Origin: an uncultured Alistipes sp.
Lineage (GTDB): Bacteria; Bacteroidota; Bacteroidia; Bacteroidales; Rikenellaceae
Length of the DNA stretch: 17,084 nucleotides
Assembly: GCA_900545315.1 (NCBI GenBank)
Contig: UQYM01000044.1
Location: 1-17,084, forward strand
Direction: 5' to 3'
The first letter of the stretch is position 1. Every line of letters begins with the position of its first letter. The notes under the pieces were generated by a model, which saw only the letters and a list, made by a program, of their open reading frames with translations, made no database searches and was not told the DNA's origin. Shown piece by piece: positions 6,972 to 15,454 of this stretch. The position numbers were made by a program, and so were the translations under genes.

Positions 6972-7020
6972 TGCAATTTTCGTTTTTCACTTTTTGATTA
7001 CCAATAAGATACCATAACTT

Positions 7021-7371
7021 ATGAATCAGACACTGTTTGTTACCGTCCTGATTACAGGGGTAATGCTTGTCGTAGCGGCTTTGGGCACTGCATTGCTCAT
7101 CGCTCCCCGCTCGTTCAACAAGCAAAAAGGTGAAGCTTACGAGTGCGGTATCCCCACCCGCGGTAAATCGTGGATGCAGTTCAAAGTGGGGTACTACCTC
7201 TTCGCAATCCTCTTCCTGATGTTCGACGTCGAGGCCGTCTTCCTCTTCCCGTGGGCCGTGATCCTGCGTGAGGTGGGCGTACAAGGTCTCGTGACGATCC
7301 TGTTCTTCTTGTTTATCTTGGTTCTGGGCTTGGTTTACGCCTGGAGGAAAGGAGCTTTGGAATGGAAGTAA
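7021..7371 (+). CDS. nuoA: NADH-quinone oxidoreductase subunit A (NuoA)
   Basis: A small membrane subunit (116 residues) of complex I that sits beside NuoH and helps connect the peripheral arm to the membrane arm. Three hydrophobic helices lie at about 8-28, 57-79 and 88-108. The family loop motif YECGIP is at 40-45, and the highly conserved acidic stretch FDVEAVFLFPW at 68-78. Length is normal for the family. This is the first gene of the nuo operon. It starts at an ATG about 85 nt after the predicted transcription start, with no Shine-Dalgarno, and its last 10 bp overlap nuoB. Confidence 0.97.
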   Translation: MNQTLFVTVLITGVMLVVAALGTALLIAPRSFNKQKGEAYECGIPTRGKSWMQFKVGYYLFAILFLMFDVEAVFLFPWAVILREVGVQGLVTILFFLFILVLGLVYAWRKGALEWK

Positions 7372-7964
7372 AAATCAAATCGATGAAATACGAGGACTTC
7401 AAGGATAACGAGTACTTGGAGACCTACGCAGAACTGCAGCATGCAGGTGCACCCGTAACCATCGGCGTCCTGGACGAAATGATCGATTGGTGCCGTGCAA
7501 ACTCCCTCTGGCCGCTGAACTTCGGAACCAGTTGCTGCGGTATCGAATTCATGGCGGTCGGCGCTGCCCGCTATGACTTTGCCCGGTTTGGGTTTGAGGT
7601 AACCCGTGCCAGCCCGCGTCAGGCTGATGTGATCGTGGTGGCCGGTACAATTACGCACAAAATGGCGCCTGTGCTGAAACGTCTTTACGACCAGATGGCC
7701 GAGCCAAAATATGTGATTGCTATGGGTGGTTGTACCATCTCGGGCGGTCCGTTCAAGAAGTCCTATCACGTCGTACAGGGTATTGATACCATGCTCCCGG
7801 TGGACGTTTATGTACCGGGATGCCCCCCGCGTCCCGAATCGCTGCTCTACGGTATGATGCAGTTGCAGCGTAAGATCAAACTCGAGCGCTTCTTCGGCGG
7901 CGCAAACCGCAAAGAGAAAATGCCCGAAGAATTAAAGGAACAGGAAGGAGGCGACAATGAGTAA
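7362..7964 (+). CDS. nuoB: NADH-quinone oxidoreductase subunit B (NuoB), N2 cluster subunit
   Basis: A 200-residue hydrophilic subunit that carries the terminal [4Fe-4S] cluster N2, which reduces quinone at the NuoB/NuoD interface. All four cluster cysteines are present: C58 and C59 in TSCCG, C124 in MGGCT and C154 in VPGCPPRPE. The start at 7362 is supported by GGAGG/AAAGGAG at 7343-7354, about 7 nt upstream. It overlaps the end of nuoA by 10 bp, so translation is probably coupled. A second in-frame ATG at 7383 (MKYEDF) is a less likely start. The C-terminal tail is charged and short (KEKMPEELKEQEGGDNE). Confidence 0.97.
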   Translation: MEVKIKSMKYEDFKDNEYLETYAELQHAGAPVTIGVLDEMIDWCRANSLWPLNFGTSCCGIEFMAVGAARYDFARFGFEVTRASPRQADVIVVAGTITHKMAPVLKRLYDQMAEPKYVIAMGGCTISGGPFKKSYHVVQGIDTMLPVDVYVPGCPPRPESLLYGMMQLQRKIKLERFFGGANRKEKMPEELKEQEGGDNE

Positions 7965-9585
7965 TCTGATACAAGATAAGATTCTGGCACTGGCCCCCGC
8001 CGCTACAGTTAAAGAGGGTGAAGTGCTGACCGTAACGATCCCGGCAGAGAATTTCCATACCGTAGCGCAGATGCTGCGTGATGACAAAGAGATGCAGTTC
8101 GACTGCCTGGTTTGTGTTACCGGTGCCGATTGGGGCGAAACGATGGGTGTGGTTTATCACCTGCGTTCGACGGTATTGGGTCACGAGGTGGTGCTGCGTC
8201 AGGAGACGGCCGATCGTGAAAACCCGATGTTGCCGACCGTTTCAGACCTGTGGCATTCGGCCAACTTTAACGAACGTGAAGTGTTCGACTATTTCGGTAT
8301 CCGTTTTGTCGGACATCCCGATATGCGTCGTCTGTTCCTGCGTAACGACTGGAAAGGTTATCCGCTGCGTAAGGATTATGATGCCAATCCCGAACTCAAT
8401 CCCGTGCCTACGACCAACGAGGAGGCTGAGGATGAGACCGAGGAGATCGAGTTCAAGGATGGTAAATTGGAGATGTGCGACCACCAGCTCTTCGACGAGA
8501 AGGAGTATGTGGTCAATATCGGTCCGCAGCACCCTTCGACTCACGGTGTGCTCCGTCTGTGCACCTCCATCGAGGGTGAGATCGTCAAGAAGATCGATGT
8601 TCACTGCGGTTACATCCACCGCGGTATTGAGAAGATGTGCGAAAGCATGACCTACCCGCAGACGCTGGCGATGACCGACCGTTTCGACTATCTGGGTGCT
8701 CATCAGAACCGCCACGCGCTCTGTATGTGTATCGAGAAGGCGATGGGCATCGAGGTTCCCGAACGTGCCCAGTACATCCGTACCATTATGGATGAGTTGC
8801 AGCGTATCGATTCGCACCTGCTCTTCTACTCCTGCCTCTGCATGGATATGGGTGGTCTGACCCCCTTCTTCTACGGTATGCGTGACCGTGAAAAGATCCT
8901 CGATATCTTCGAGGATACGACCGGAGGCCGTCTGATTCAGAATTATAATGTGATCGGTGGTGTGATGGCGGACATCGCTCCCGATTTCGTCGAGAAGGTT
9001 AAGAAATTTATTGCCTATCTGCCCGGCGCGTTGAAAGATTATCACGATGTCTTCACCGGCAACGTGATCGCTCAACAGCGTATGAAGGGTATCGGTATCC
9101 TCACCAAAGAGGATGCGATCTCGTATGGTGCTACCGGTCCTACCGGTCGTGCTTCGGGTTGGGCTTGCGATGTGCGTAAAGTGCATCCTTACGGCGTATA
9201 TGATAAGGTGGACTTCAAAGAGATCGTCCGTACGGAGGGTGACTCTTGGGCCCGTTACCTCGTTCGTATGGATGAGATTCTGGAATCTATCCACATCATC
9301 GAGCAGTTGATCGACAACATTCCTGCTGGCGATTACGCTGTTAAGACCAAACCGATTATCCGTCTGCCGGAAGGCGAGTACTACGCAAGTACGGAGGCCT
9401 CTCGTGGTGAGTTCGGTGCCTACATCGAAAGCCGCGGAGATAAATATCCTTATCGTATGAAGTTCCGTTCCTCTTGCCTGCCGTTGGTATCGGTAATCGA
9501 TACGCTCTCGCGCGGTTCGAAGATCGGTGATCTGATCGTCATCGGTGCGACACTCGACTATGTGATCCCTGATGTTGACCGCTAA
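7957..9585 (+). CDS. nuoCD: NADH-quinone oxidoreductase fused subunit C/D (NuoCD)
   Basis: A 542-residue fusion of two peripheral-arm subunits. NuoC spans about 1-150, with its signature NFNEREVFDYFGIRF (103-117) and the YPLRKDY segment. An acidic linker (EEAEDETEEIEF, 155-166) leads to NuoD at about 184-542. NuoD begins with GPQHPSTHGVLR (189-200). H196 and Y245 (RFDYLG) are spaced 49 residues apart, as are the quinone-site residues H38 and Y87 of Thermus Nqo4, so the quinone site looks intact. It starts at 7957 with AAGGAGG at 7945-7951 and overlaps nuoB by 8 bp. Such fusions also occur in E. coli. In many bacteria nuoE, nuoF and nuoG follow; here nuoH comes next after 30 bp. Confidence 0.97.
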   Translation: MSNLIQDKILALAPAATVKEGEVLTVTIPAENFHTVAQMLRDDKEMQFDCLVCVTGADWGETMGVVYHLRSTVLGHEVVLRQETADRENPMLPTVSDLWHSANFNEREVFDYFGIRFVGHPDMRRLFLRNDWKGYPLRKDYDANPELNPVPTTNEEAEDETEEIEFKDGKLEMCDHQLFDEKEYVVNIGPQHPSTHGVLRLCTSIEGEIVKKIDVHCGYIHRGIEKMCESMTYPQTLAMTDRFDYLGAHQNRHALCMCIEKAMGIEVPERAQYIRTIMDELQRIDSHLLFYSCLCMDMGGLTPFFYGMRDREKILDIFEDTTGGRLIQNYNVIGGVMADIAPDFVEKVKKFIAYLPGALKDYHDVFTGNVIAQQRMKGIGILTKEDAISYGATGPTGRASGWACDVRKVHPYGVYDKVDFKEIVRTEGDSWARYLVRMDEILESIHIIEQLIDNIPAGDYAVKTKPIIRLPEGEYYASTEASRGEFGAYIESRGDKYPYRMKFRSSCLPLVSVIDTLSRGSKIGDLIVIGATLDYVIPDVDR

Positions 9586-9615
9586 CCCAAGTTTAACCTG
9601 ATAATTTAAACAAAT

Positions 9616-10692
9616 ATGTTTGATTTTTCAATCGTGACTCAATGGATCGACTCGCTGCTGCGAAGCTGTATGTCGGACACGGCGGCCTTGATCGTTGAGT
9701 GTGTGCTGATAGGGGTTTGCCTGCTGTTGGGTTATGCCGTGATCGCGCTGATTCTGATCTTCGCCGAGCGTAAAATCTGCGCATATTTCCAGTACCGTCT
9801 GGGCCCGAACCGTGTAGGCCCCTGGGGATCTACCCAGCTGATTGCCGATATGTTCAAGATGCTCACCAAAGAGATCATCCATATCAACCATATCGACAAA
9901 TTCCTCTTCAATCTTGCACCGTTTATCGTGATCATCTCGTCCGTAGCGGCTTTCGGATCACTGCCGTTTGCCAAAGGATTGCAGATCATTGATTTCAATA
10001 TCGGTATCTTCTTCCTGCTGGCCGTATCGTCAGTCGGTATTGTCGGTATCCTGTTGGCCGGTTGGTCCAGTAACAACAAGTACACCCTGATCGGTGCCAT
10101 GCGAAGCGGCGCCCAGATGATCAGCTACGAGCTCTCTATCGGGATGTCGATCCTGACCATGGTGATGCTGGCCGGTACAATGTCTCTCTCGGGCATTGTC
10201 GAGGCTCAGGCCGACGGATGGTTTATCTTTAAAGGTCACATTCCGGCGATTATCGCCTTCGTGGTCTATCTGGTTGCCGGTACCGCCGAAACCAACCGTG
10301 GCCCGTTCGACCTGCCTGAGGCCGAATCGGAGTTGACCGCCGGTTACCACACCGAGTACTCCGGTATCCACTACGGTTTCTTCTACCTGGCCGAATACCT
10401 GAATATGTTTATCGTGGCTTCGGTTGCCGCAACCCTCTTCTGGGGCGGTTGGATGCCACTGCACATCAGCGGTTGGGACGGATTCAACCAGGTGATGGAC
10501 TATATTCCTTCCCTGATTTGGTTCCTCGGTAAGGTGGCCGTGATGATCTTCATCATCATGTGGTTCAAATGGACCTTCCCCCGTTTGCGTATCGACCAGC
10601 TGCTGAAACTGGAATGGAAATATCTGTTGCCGATCAACTTGTTTAACCTGTTGCTCATGGCACTGATTATCGTTTTCGGGTTACATTTTTAA
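9616..10692 (+). CDS. nuoH: NADH-quinone oxidoreductase subunit H (NuoH)
   Basis: A 358-residue membrane subunit that forms the quinone chamber with NuoB and NuoD and links quinone reduction to proton pumping. It has about eight or nine hydrophobic helices. The conserved cytoplasmic segment AERKICAYFQYRLGPNRVG is at 50-68. The acidic loop GTAETNRGPFDLPEAESELT lies at 222-241, with HTEYSG at 245-250, all matching the family. The gene follows nuoCD by 30 bp with an AT-rich leader and no clear Shine-Dalgarno. It directly follows the C/D gene because the nuoEFG genes are absent. Confidence 0.97.
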   Translation: MFDFSIVTQWIDSLLRSCMSDTAALIVECVLIGVCLLLGYAVIALILIFAERKICAYFQYRLGPNRVGPWGSTQLIADMFKMLTKEIIHINHIDKFLFNLAPFIVIISSVAAFGSLPFAKGLQIIDFNIGIFFLLAVSSVGIVGILLAGWSSNNKYTLIGAMRSGAQMISYELSIGMSILTMVMLAGTMSLSGIVEAQADGWFIFKGHIPAIIAFVVYLVAGTAETNRGPFDLPEAESELTAGYHTEYSGIHYGFFYLAEYLNMFIVASVAATLFWGGWMPLHISGWDGFNQVMDYIPSLIWFLGKVAVMIFIIMWFKWTFPRLRIDQLLKLEWKYLLPINLFNLLLMALIIVFGLHF

Positions 10693-10704
10693 ACAGGACG
10701 AGCT

Positions 10705-11172
10705 ATGACAGTTAAAGAATATTTTACCTCATTTTTCAGCGGTTTGCGCTCACTGTTGGTGGGTATGAAGACGACCATCAAGGTCTACTTCCGCCCCAAA
10801 ACCACAGAGTGTTATCCCGAAAACCGTGCTACTTTGAAAATCTCGGATCGTTACCGTGGTGAACTGGTGATGATCCACAACGAGAACAATGAGCACAATT
10901 GTGTTGCTTGCGGAATCTGCCAGATCAATTGCCCGAACGGCACCATCAACGTGATCTCTAAACAGGTGGTTGACGAAGAGACCGGGAAACCCCGTAAAGT
11001 GCTCGATCGTTATATGTACGATCTGGGCAGTTGCCTCTATTGTCAGCTGTGCGTGCGCTCCTGCCCGCATCACGCCATCAAGTTCGTGAACACTTACGAA
11101 CATGCCGTCTTTACACGCAGCAAGCTGATCAAGCAGCTTAATCACGAAGGTTCAACTCTTGCTAAAAAATAG
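10705..11172 (+). CDS. nuoI: NADH-quinone oxidoreductase subunit I (NuoI), two [4Fe-4S] ferredoxin subunit
   Basis: A 155-residue peripheral-arm subunit with clusters N6a and N6b that feed electrons to N2 in NuoB. Two complete CxxCxxCxxxC motifs are present, each followed by proline: C66, C69, C72, C76 (CVACGICQINCP) and C110, C113, C116, C120 (CLYCQLCVRSCP). The N-terminus has an amphipathic membrane-facing stretch (about 8-30). The gene lies 12 bp after nuoH, with AGGA just before the start. With NuoG, F and E missing from the operon, NuoI is the outermost iron-sulfur protein encoded here and is a plausible entry point for electrons from a soluble donor; that is an inference. Confidence 0.96.
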   Translation: MTVKEYFTSFFSGLRSLLVGMKTTIKVYFRPKTTECYPENRATLKISDRYRGELVMIHNENNEHNCVACGICQINCPNGTINVISKQVVDEETGKPRKVLDRYMYDLGSCLYCQLCVRSCPHHAIKFVNTYEHAVFTRSKLIKQLNHEGSTLAKK

Positions 11173-11178
11173 ACGTCT

Positions 11179-11697
11179 ATGGAACTTACATCACAACAGA
11201 TAGTCTTCTTTATCCTGGCTGCGGTGATCGTGATCTGCTCGATCTTGACCGTCACCACCCGCCGGATCCTGAGGGCTGCTACCTACCTGCTCTTCGTGCT
11301 GTTCGCTACGGCAGGTCTCTATTTTCAAATGAATTATACGTTCCTCGGCGCGGTTCAGCTCACCATTTACGCGGGTGGTATTATCGTGCTGTACGTCTTC
11401 TCGATACTGTTGACCAGCTCCGATGCAGACAAAAAGGAACCGCTGCGTAACCGTCGCAAAGTGGCCGGATTGATCGCATCGGCTGTCGGCGTGGCATTGA
11501 GCCTCTTCCTGTTGCTGACCCACACCTTCCCCGAAGTTCTGGCTCTGCCCGATGCGGGTGAGTTGTCGATGAAGACCATCGGTTATACGATGATGGGAAC
11601 CGGCAAATATCAATATTTGTTGCCGTTCGAGTTGGTCAGCGTACTGTTGCTGGCTTGCATCGTCGGAGGTTTAATGATCGCACGAAAAAGACAATAA
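11179..11697 (+). CDS. nuoJ: NADH-quinone oxidoreductase subunit J (NuoJ)
   Basis: A 172-residue membrane subunit with five hydrophobic helices, between NuoH/NuoA and NuoK in the membrane arm. The conserved third helix GAVQLTIYAGGIIVLYVF (57-74), whose flexible pi-bulge matters for coupling, is present. The last helix follows PFELVSVLLLACIVGG (149-164) and ends in ARKRQ. A basic loop (KKEPLRNRRK, 85-94) faces the cytoplasm. It starts 6 bp after nuoI and ends 3 bp before nuoK. Confidence 0.95.
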   Translation: MELTSQQIVFFILAAVIVICSILTVTTRRILRAATYLLFVLFATAGLYFQMNYTFLGAVQLTIYAGGIIVLYVFSILLTSSDADKKEPLRNRRKVAGLIASAVGVALSLFLLLTHTFPEVLALPDAGELSMKTIGYTMMGTGKYQYLLPFELVSVLLLACIVGGLMIARKRQ

Positions 11698-11700
11698 ACT

Positions 11701-12009
11701 ATGATACCAGTACAGTTTTACCTGATTGTCAGCGCAGTGATGCTCTTCGCGGGTATCTACGGTTTTATTACACGCCGTAATCTGCTGGCTATCCTCATCT
11801 CGATTGAGTTGGTCCTCAATGCGGTGAACATCAATTTTGCGGTGTTCAACCATTACCTCTATCCCGGAGCGCTCGAAGGTCTCTTCTTCGCGCTGTTTGC
11901 TATCGCCGTAGCCGCCGCTGAAACAGCTGTCGCTATCGCTATCATCATCAATATCTACCGGAATATCCGCAATATTGAGGTGAAGAAACTCAACGAACTG
12001 AAAGACTAA
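11701..12009 (+). CDS. nuoK: NADH-quinone oxidoreductase subunit K (NuoK)
   Basis: A 102-residue membrane subunit with three helices, homologous to MrpC. It contributes to the E-channel and central proton path. The two key membrane glutamates are present: E36 (ISIELVLNAVN), matching E. coli E36, and E74 (AAAETAVAIAI), matching E. coli E72. The gene begins 3 bp after the nuoJ stop and ends 12 bp before nuoL, so translation is likely coupled. Length is normal. Confidence 0.97.
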   Translation: MIPVQFYLIVSAVMLFAGIYGFITRRNLLAILISIELVLNAVNINFAVFNHYLYPGALEGLFFALFAIAVAAAETAVAIAIIINIYRNIRNIEVKKLNELKD

Positions 12010-12021
12010 ACCGAATAGAAG

Positions 12022-13932
12022 ATGGAATATACGATACTCATCCTGTTATTGCCGTTGCTGAGTTTCCTTGGCCTCGGCCTGCTGGGTACCAAGCTCCGGC
12101 CTTTCGTTTCGGGTTGCATCGGATCGGTCGTGCTGGCCGCTGTCGCAGCTCTCTCTTACACGGCTGCCGTGCAGTATTTCACCGGTGCTCGTGTCGACGG
12201 GGTCTATGAGCCTTGGACCGTCATGAACTTCACATGGCTCGGATTCACCGACGCTCTCCATATCGATTTGGGCATCCTGCTCGATCCGATTTCAGTGATG
12301 ATGCTGGTGGTCATCTCGACCGTGTCGCTGATGGTGCATGTTTACAGTCTCGGTTACATGAAAGGCGAAGTGGGATTCCAGCGTTATTACGCATTCCTGT
12401 CGCTGTTTACCTTCTCGATGCTGGGTCTGGTCGTCGCTACCAATATCTTCCAGATGTATATCTTCTGGGAGTTGGTGGGTGTTTCGTCCTACCTGCTGAT
12501 CGGTTTCTACTATACGAAACCCGAAGCTATCGCCGCTTCAAAGAAGGCCTTCATCGTAACCCGTTTTGCCGATATGTTCTTCCTGATCGGTATCCTGTTG
12601 CTCTCTTACTTCACCCAAACCTTCAACTTCGAGGCTATCACGACCAGTGCAGCCGGTAACGGAAGCATCTTCGCCGGTGCTGCTGGCAAGACCTTCATGG
12701 GGTGCTCGGTGATGGCTTGGGCAATGGCACTGATCTTTATCGGTGGTGCCGGTAAATCGGCTATGTTCCCGTTGCACATCTGGCTGCCCGATGCAATGGA
12801 GGGTCCGACCCCCGTATCGGCGTTGATCCATGCCGCAACCATGGTCGTGGCCGGTGTCTATCTGGTTGCCCGCCTCTTCCCTGTTTACTACTTCCAAACT
12901 CCTGAAGTGCTCGTCGGAATCGCTGTGGTGGGTGCCTTCACCTCGCTGTTTGCGGCGGTTATCGCCTGCGTACAGACCGATATCAAACGTGTGCTCGCCT
13001 TCTCAACCATCTCGCAGATCGGTTTCATGATGGTGGCACTGGGCGTTTCGGGTTACGGCGGACATCACGGCCTGGGTTATATGGCCAGCATGTTCCACCT
13101 CTTTACGCACGCTATGTTCAAGGCTCTGCTCTTCCTGGGTGCCGGTGCAATTATCCACGCCGTTCACAGCAACGAAATGAGCCATATGGGCGGGCTGCGC
13201 AAACAACTTCCGATTACACACATCACCTTCCTGATCGCCTGCCTGGCTATTGCAGGTATTCCTCCCTTCTCGGGATTCTTCAGTAAGGATGAGATTCTCA
13301 CCGCAGCTTTCATGTTCAGCCCGGTTATGGGTTGGGTCATGACCTTCATCGCTGCGTTGACCGCATTCTATATGTTCCGCCTCTACTTCCGTATCTTCTG
13401 GGGTAATCCTGCCGAACATGAACACGAACCGCATGAAGCTCCCGCAACCATGACTACACCGCTGATTATTCTGGCGGCTATTACCTGCGTTGCCGGTTTC
13501 ATCCCATTCGGCAAGTTCGTCAGCAGTGATAGTGCTGAGTACATTATTCACCTCGAAACAACGGTGGCTATCACCAGCGTCGTGATCGCCTGCATCTCGA
13601 TCGGAATCGCTACCTGGTTCTATCGCCGCCAGAACCCGATCCCCGGTAAACTCGAATCTTCTATGAAAGGTTTGCATACCGCTGCTTACCACCGTTTCTA
13701 TATCGACGAAGTTTACCAGTTCATCACCCACAAGATCATCTTCGGGGGTATCTGCTCGGGTATCGCCTGGTTCGATCGCCACGTGGTCGATGGCTCTCTC
13801 AACGGCCTGGCTGCCGTAACACAACGCCTCTCGCTGGCAATCCGTGGACTGCAGTCTGGGCAACTCCAATGGTATGCTTATGTATTCTTGATCGGCACAC
13901 TGGCGCTGACGCTCCTGATCGTGTTTTGTTAA
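12022..13932 (+). CDS. nuoL: NADH-quinone oxidoreductase subunit L (NuoL), distal proton-pumping subunit
   Basis: A 636-residue antiporter-like subunit at the far end of the membrane arm. It has the usual 14-helix core plus the C-terminal lateral helix and final anchor helix (about 540-636). Charged residues expected for pumping are present: E150 (FWELVGVSSYLLIG), K245 (GGAGKSAMFPLHIWLPDAME), H269 (LIHAATMV), K322 (DIKRVLAFSTISQ) and K422 (GFFSKDEIL). These correspond to E. coli E144, K229, H254 and K399 for the ones I can match. It follows nuoK by 12 bp. The lateral helix indicates a true NuoL rather than an Mrp antiporter subunit. Confidence 0.97.
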   Translation: MEYTILILLLPLLSFLGLGLLGTKLRPFVSGCIGSVVLAAVAALSYTAAVQYFTGARVDGVYEPWTVMNFTWLGFTDALHIDLGILLDPISVMMLVVISTVSLMVHVYSLGYMKGEVGFQRYYAFLSLFTFSMLGLVVATNIFQMYIFWELVGVSSYLLIGFYYTKPEAIAASKKAFIVTRFADMFFLIGILLLSYFTQTFNFEAITTSAAGNGSIFAGAAGKTFMGCSVMAWAMALIFIGGAGKSAMFPLHIWLPDAMEGPTPVSALIHAATMVVAGVYLVARLFPVYYFQTPEVLVGIAVVGAFTSLFAAVIACVQTDIKRVLAFSTISQIGFMMVALGVSGYGGHHGLGYMASMFHLFTHAMFKALLFLGAGAIIHAVHSNEMSHMGGLRKQLPITHITFLIACLAIAGIPPFSGFFSKDEILTAAFMFSPVMGWVMTFIAALTAFYMFRLYFRIFWGNPAEHEHEPHEAPATMTTPLIILAAITCVAGFIPFGKFVSSDSAEYIIHLETTVAITSVVIACISIGIATWFYRRQNPIPGKLESSMKGLHTAAYHRFYIDEVYQFITHKIIFGGICSGIAWFDRHVVDGSLNGLAAVTQRLSLAIRGLQSGQLQWYAYVFLIGTLALTLLIVFC

Positions 13933-13954
13933 CGAATAAAATTAAAGACTGGAT

Positions 13955-15448
13955 ATGAATTTCTTATCGTTATTTGTGCTGATACCCATCCTGATGCTGG
14001 GAGGACTCTTCCTCTCTCGCAACATGAAGCAGATCCGATGGGTAGCTGCTACGGGAGCCTCGCTGCTGTTGATACTGTCAGTTGTGCTGACGTTCCTCTT
14101 CCTGGGTGAACGTGCCGCCGGAAACGATGCCGAGATGCTCTTTACGGCTGAAATGCCCTGGTTTACTCCGCTGAACATCAACTATTCGGTCGGTGTCGAC
14201 GGAATCTCAGTGGCCATGTTGCTGCTCTCGTCGGTAATCGTCTTTACCGGTGTCTTCGCCTCGTGGAAAATCGATCCGCTACCCAAAGAGTTTTTCTTGT
14301 GGTTCTTCCTGCTCTCAACGGGTGTTTACGGATTCTTCATCTCGATCGACCTCTTTACCATGTTCCTCTTCTATGAAGTGGCGCTGATCCCGATGTATCT
14401 GTTGATCGGTGTCTGGGGAACTGGACGTAAAGAGTATTCCGCAATGAAACTTACCCTGATGCTGATGGGTGGTTCCGCACTGCTGTTGCTCAGTATCCTG
14501 GGAATCTACTTCTTCTCGGGAGCCGAAAGCGGTGCTTACACCATGAACATCCTCGAGCTTGCGAAAACCCGCATGCCGGTAGCCATTCAGCATTACTTCT
14601 TCCCGCTGACGTTTGTCGGTTTCGGTGTGCTGGGAGCCCTCTTCCCGTTCCACACATGGTCTCCTGATGGTCACGCTTCGGCGCCAACGGCGGTCTCCAT
14701 GTTGCACGCTGGTGTGTTGATGAAACTGGGTGGTTACGGTTGCTTCCGTGTCGCCATCTTCCTGATGCCTGAGGCAGCAAACGAATTGGCTTGGATCTTC
14801 TTGATCCTGACCGGTATCAGCGTTGTTTACGGAGCCTTCTCGGCTTGCGTACAGACCGACCTTAAATATATCAACGCCTACTCTTCGGTAAGCCACTGCG
14901 GTCTGGTGCTCTTCGCCATCCTGATGCTGAATCAGACGGCAATGACCGGTGCCATTCTTCAGATGCTCTCACACGGTTTGATGACGGCCCTCTTCTTCGC
15001 GCTGATCGGTATGATCTACGGGCGTACGCATACGCGTGATATCCGTCAGATGGGCGGCTTGATGAAGATCATGCCCTTCCTGGGTGTAGGTTATGTGATC
15101 GCCGGTCTCGCTTCGCTGGGTCTGCCGGGATTGAGCGGATTTATGGCTGAGATGACCGTATTCGTCGGTTCGTTCGAACACCAGGATACCTTCCACCGCG
15201 TGTTGACCATCGCCGCTTGTACCTCAATTGTGATCACCGCGGTTTATATCCTCCGCGTGGTTGGCAAATTGCTCTACGGTAAAGTGGTCGATCCGCATCA
15301 CCTGCAACTGACCGATGCCGTTTGGTACGAACGTCTCTCGGTGATTACGCTGATCGTAGCTGTCGCCGGTTTGGGTATGGCCCCGCTGTGGGTATCGAAC
15401 ATGATTCAGGGTGGTCTCGTACCCGTAATTGAACAATTAACCCGATAA
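13955..15448 (+). CDS. nuoM: NADH-quinone oxidoreductase subunit M (NuoM), with the TM7 lysine replaced
   Basis: A 497-residue antiporter-like proton-pumping subunit with about 14 helices, between NuoL and NuoN. Most key residues are kept: E141 (FYEVALIPMYLL, E. coli E144), H233, K257 (AGVLMKLGGYG, E. coli K265) and E399 (SGFMAEMTVF, E. coli E407). The segment that reads FAVKMPMVPLHGW in E. coli reads FGVLGALFPFHTW here (223-235). The central lysine (E. coli K234) is therefore leucine 226; spacing to K257 and E399 is identical to E. coli, so the alignment is firm. The codon is CTG with no sign of error in the frame. The gene follows nuoL by 22 bp and precedes nuoN by 6 bp. Confidence 0.96.
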   Translation: MNFLSLFVLIPILMLGGLFLSRNMKQIRWVAATGASLLLILSVVLTFLFLGERAAGNDAEMLFTAEMPWFTPLNINYSVGVDGISVAMLLLSSVIVFTGVFASWKIDPLPKEFFLWFFLLSTGVYGFFISIDLFTMFLFYEVALIPMYLLIGVWGTGRKEYSAMKLTLMLMGGSALLLLSILGIYFFSGAESGAYTMNILELAKTRMPVAIQHYFFPLTFVGFGVLGALFPFHTWSPDGHASAPTAVSMLHAGVLMKLGGYGCFRVAIFLMPEAANELAWIFLILTGISVVYGAFSACVQTDLKYINAYSSVSHCGLVLFAILMLNQTAMTGAILQMLSHGLMTALFFALIGMIYGRTHTRDIRQMGGLMKIMPFLGVGYVIAGLASLGLPGLSGFMAEMTVFVGSFEHQDTFHRVLTIAACTSIVITAVYILRVVGKLLYGKVVDPHHLQLTDAVWYERLSVITLIVAVAGLGMAPLWVSNMIQGGLVPVIEQLTR

Positions 15449-15454
15449 TGTCCT

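Noticed and set aside
6798..7007. 69-codon plus-strand frame upstream of nuoA
   Set aside because: It runs through the predicted nuo promoter and leader hairpin, has no family resemblance and no ribosome site.
8242..9294. 350-codon open reading frame antisense to nuoCD
   Set aside because: It lies wholly inside nuoCD on the other strand. Its translation is rich in His, Thr, Ile and Asp as expected from the complement of the sense codons, has no domain pattern and no promoter or ribosome site; the sense gene is certain.
13003..13869. 288-codon open reading frame antisense to nuoL
   Set aside because: Same reasoning: a long shadow produced by codon bias in nuoL, with low-complexity charged translation and no membrane, signal or domain features.
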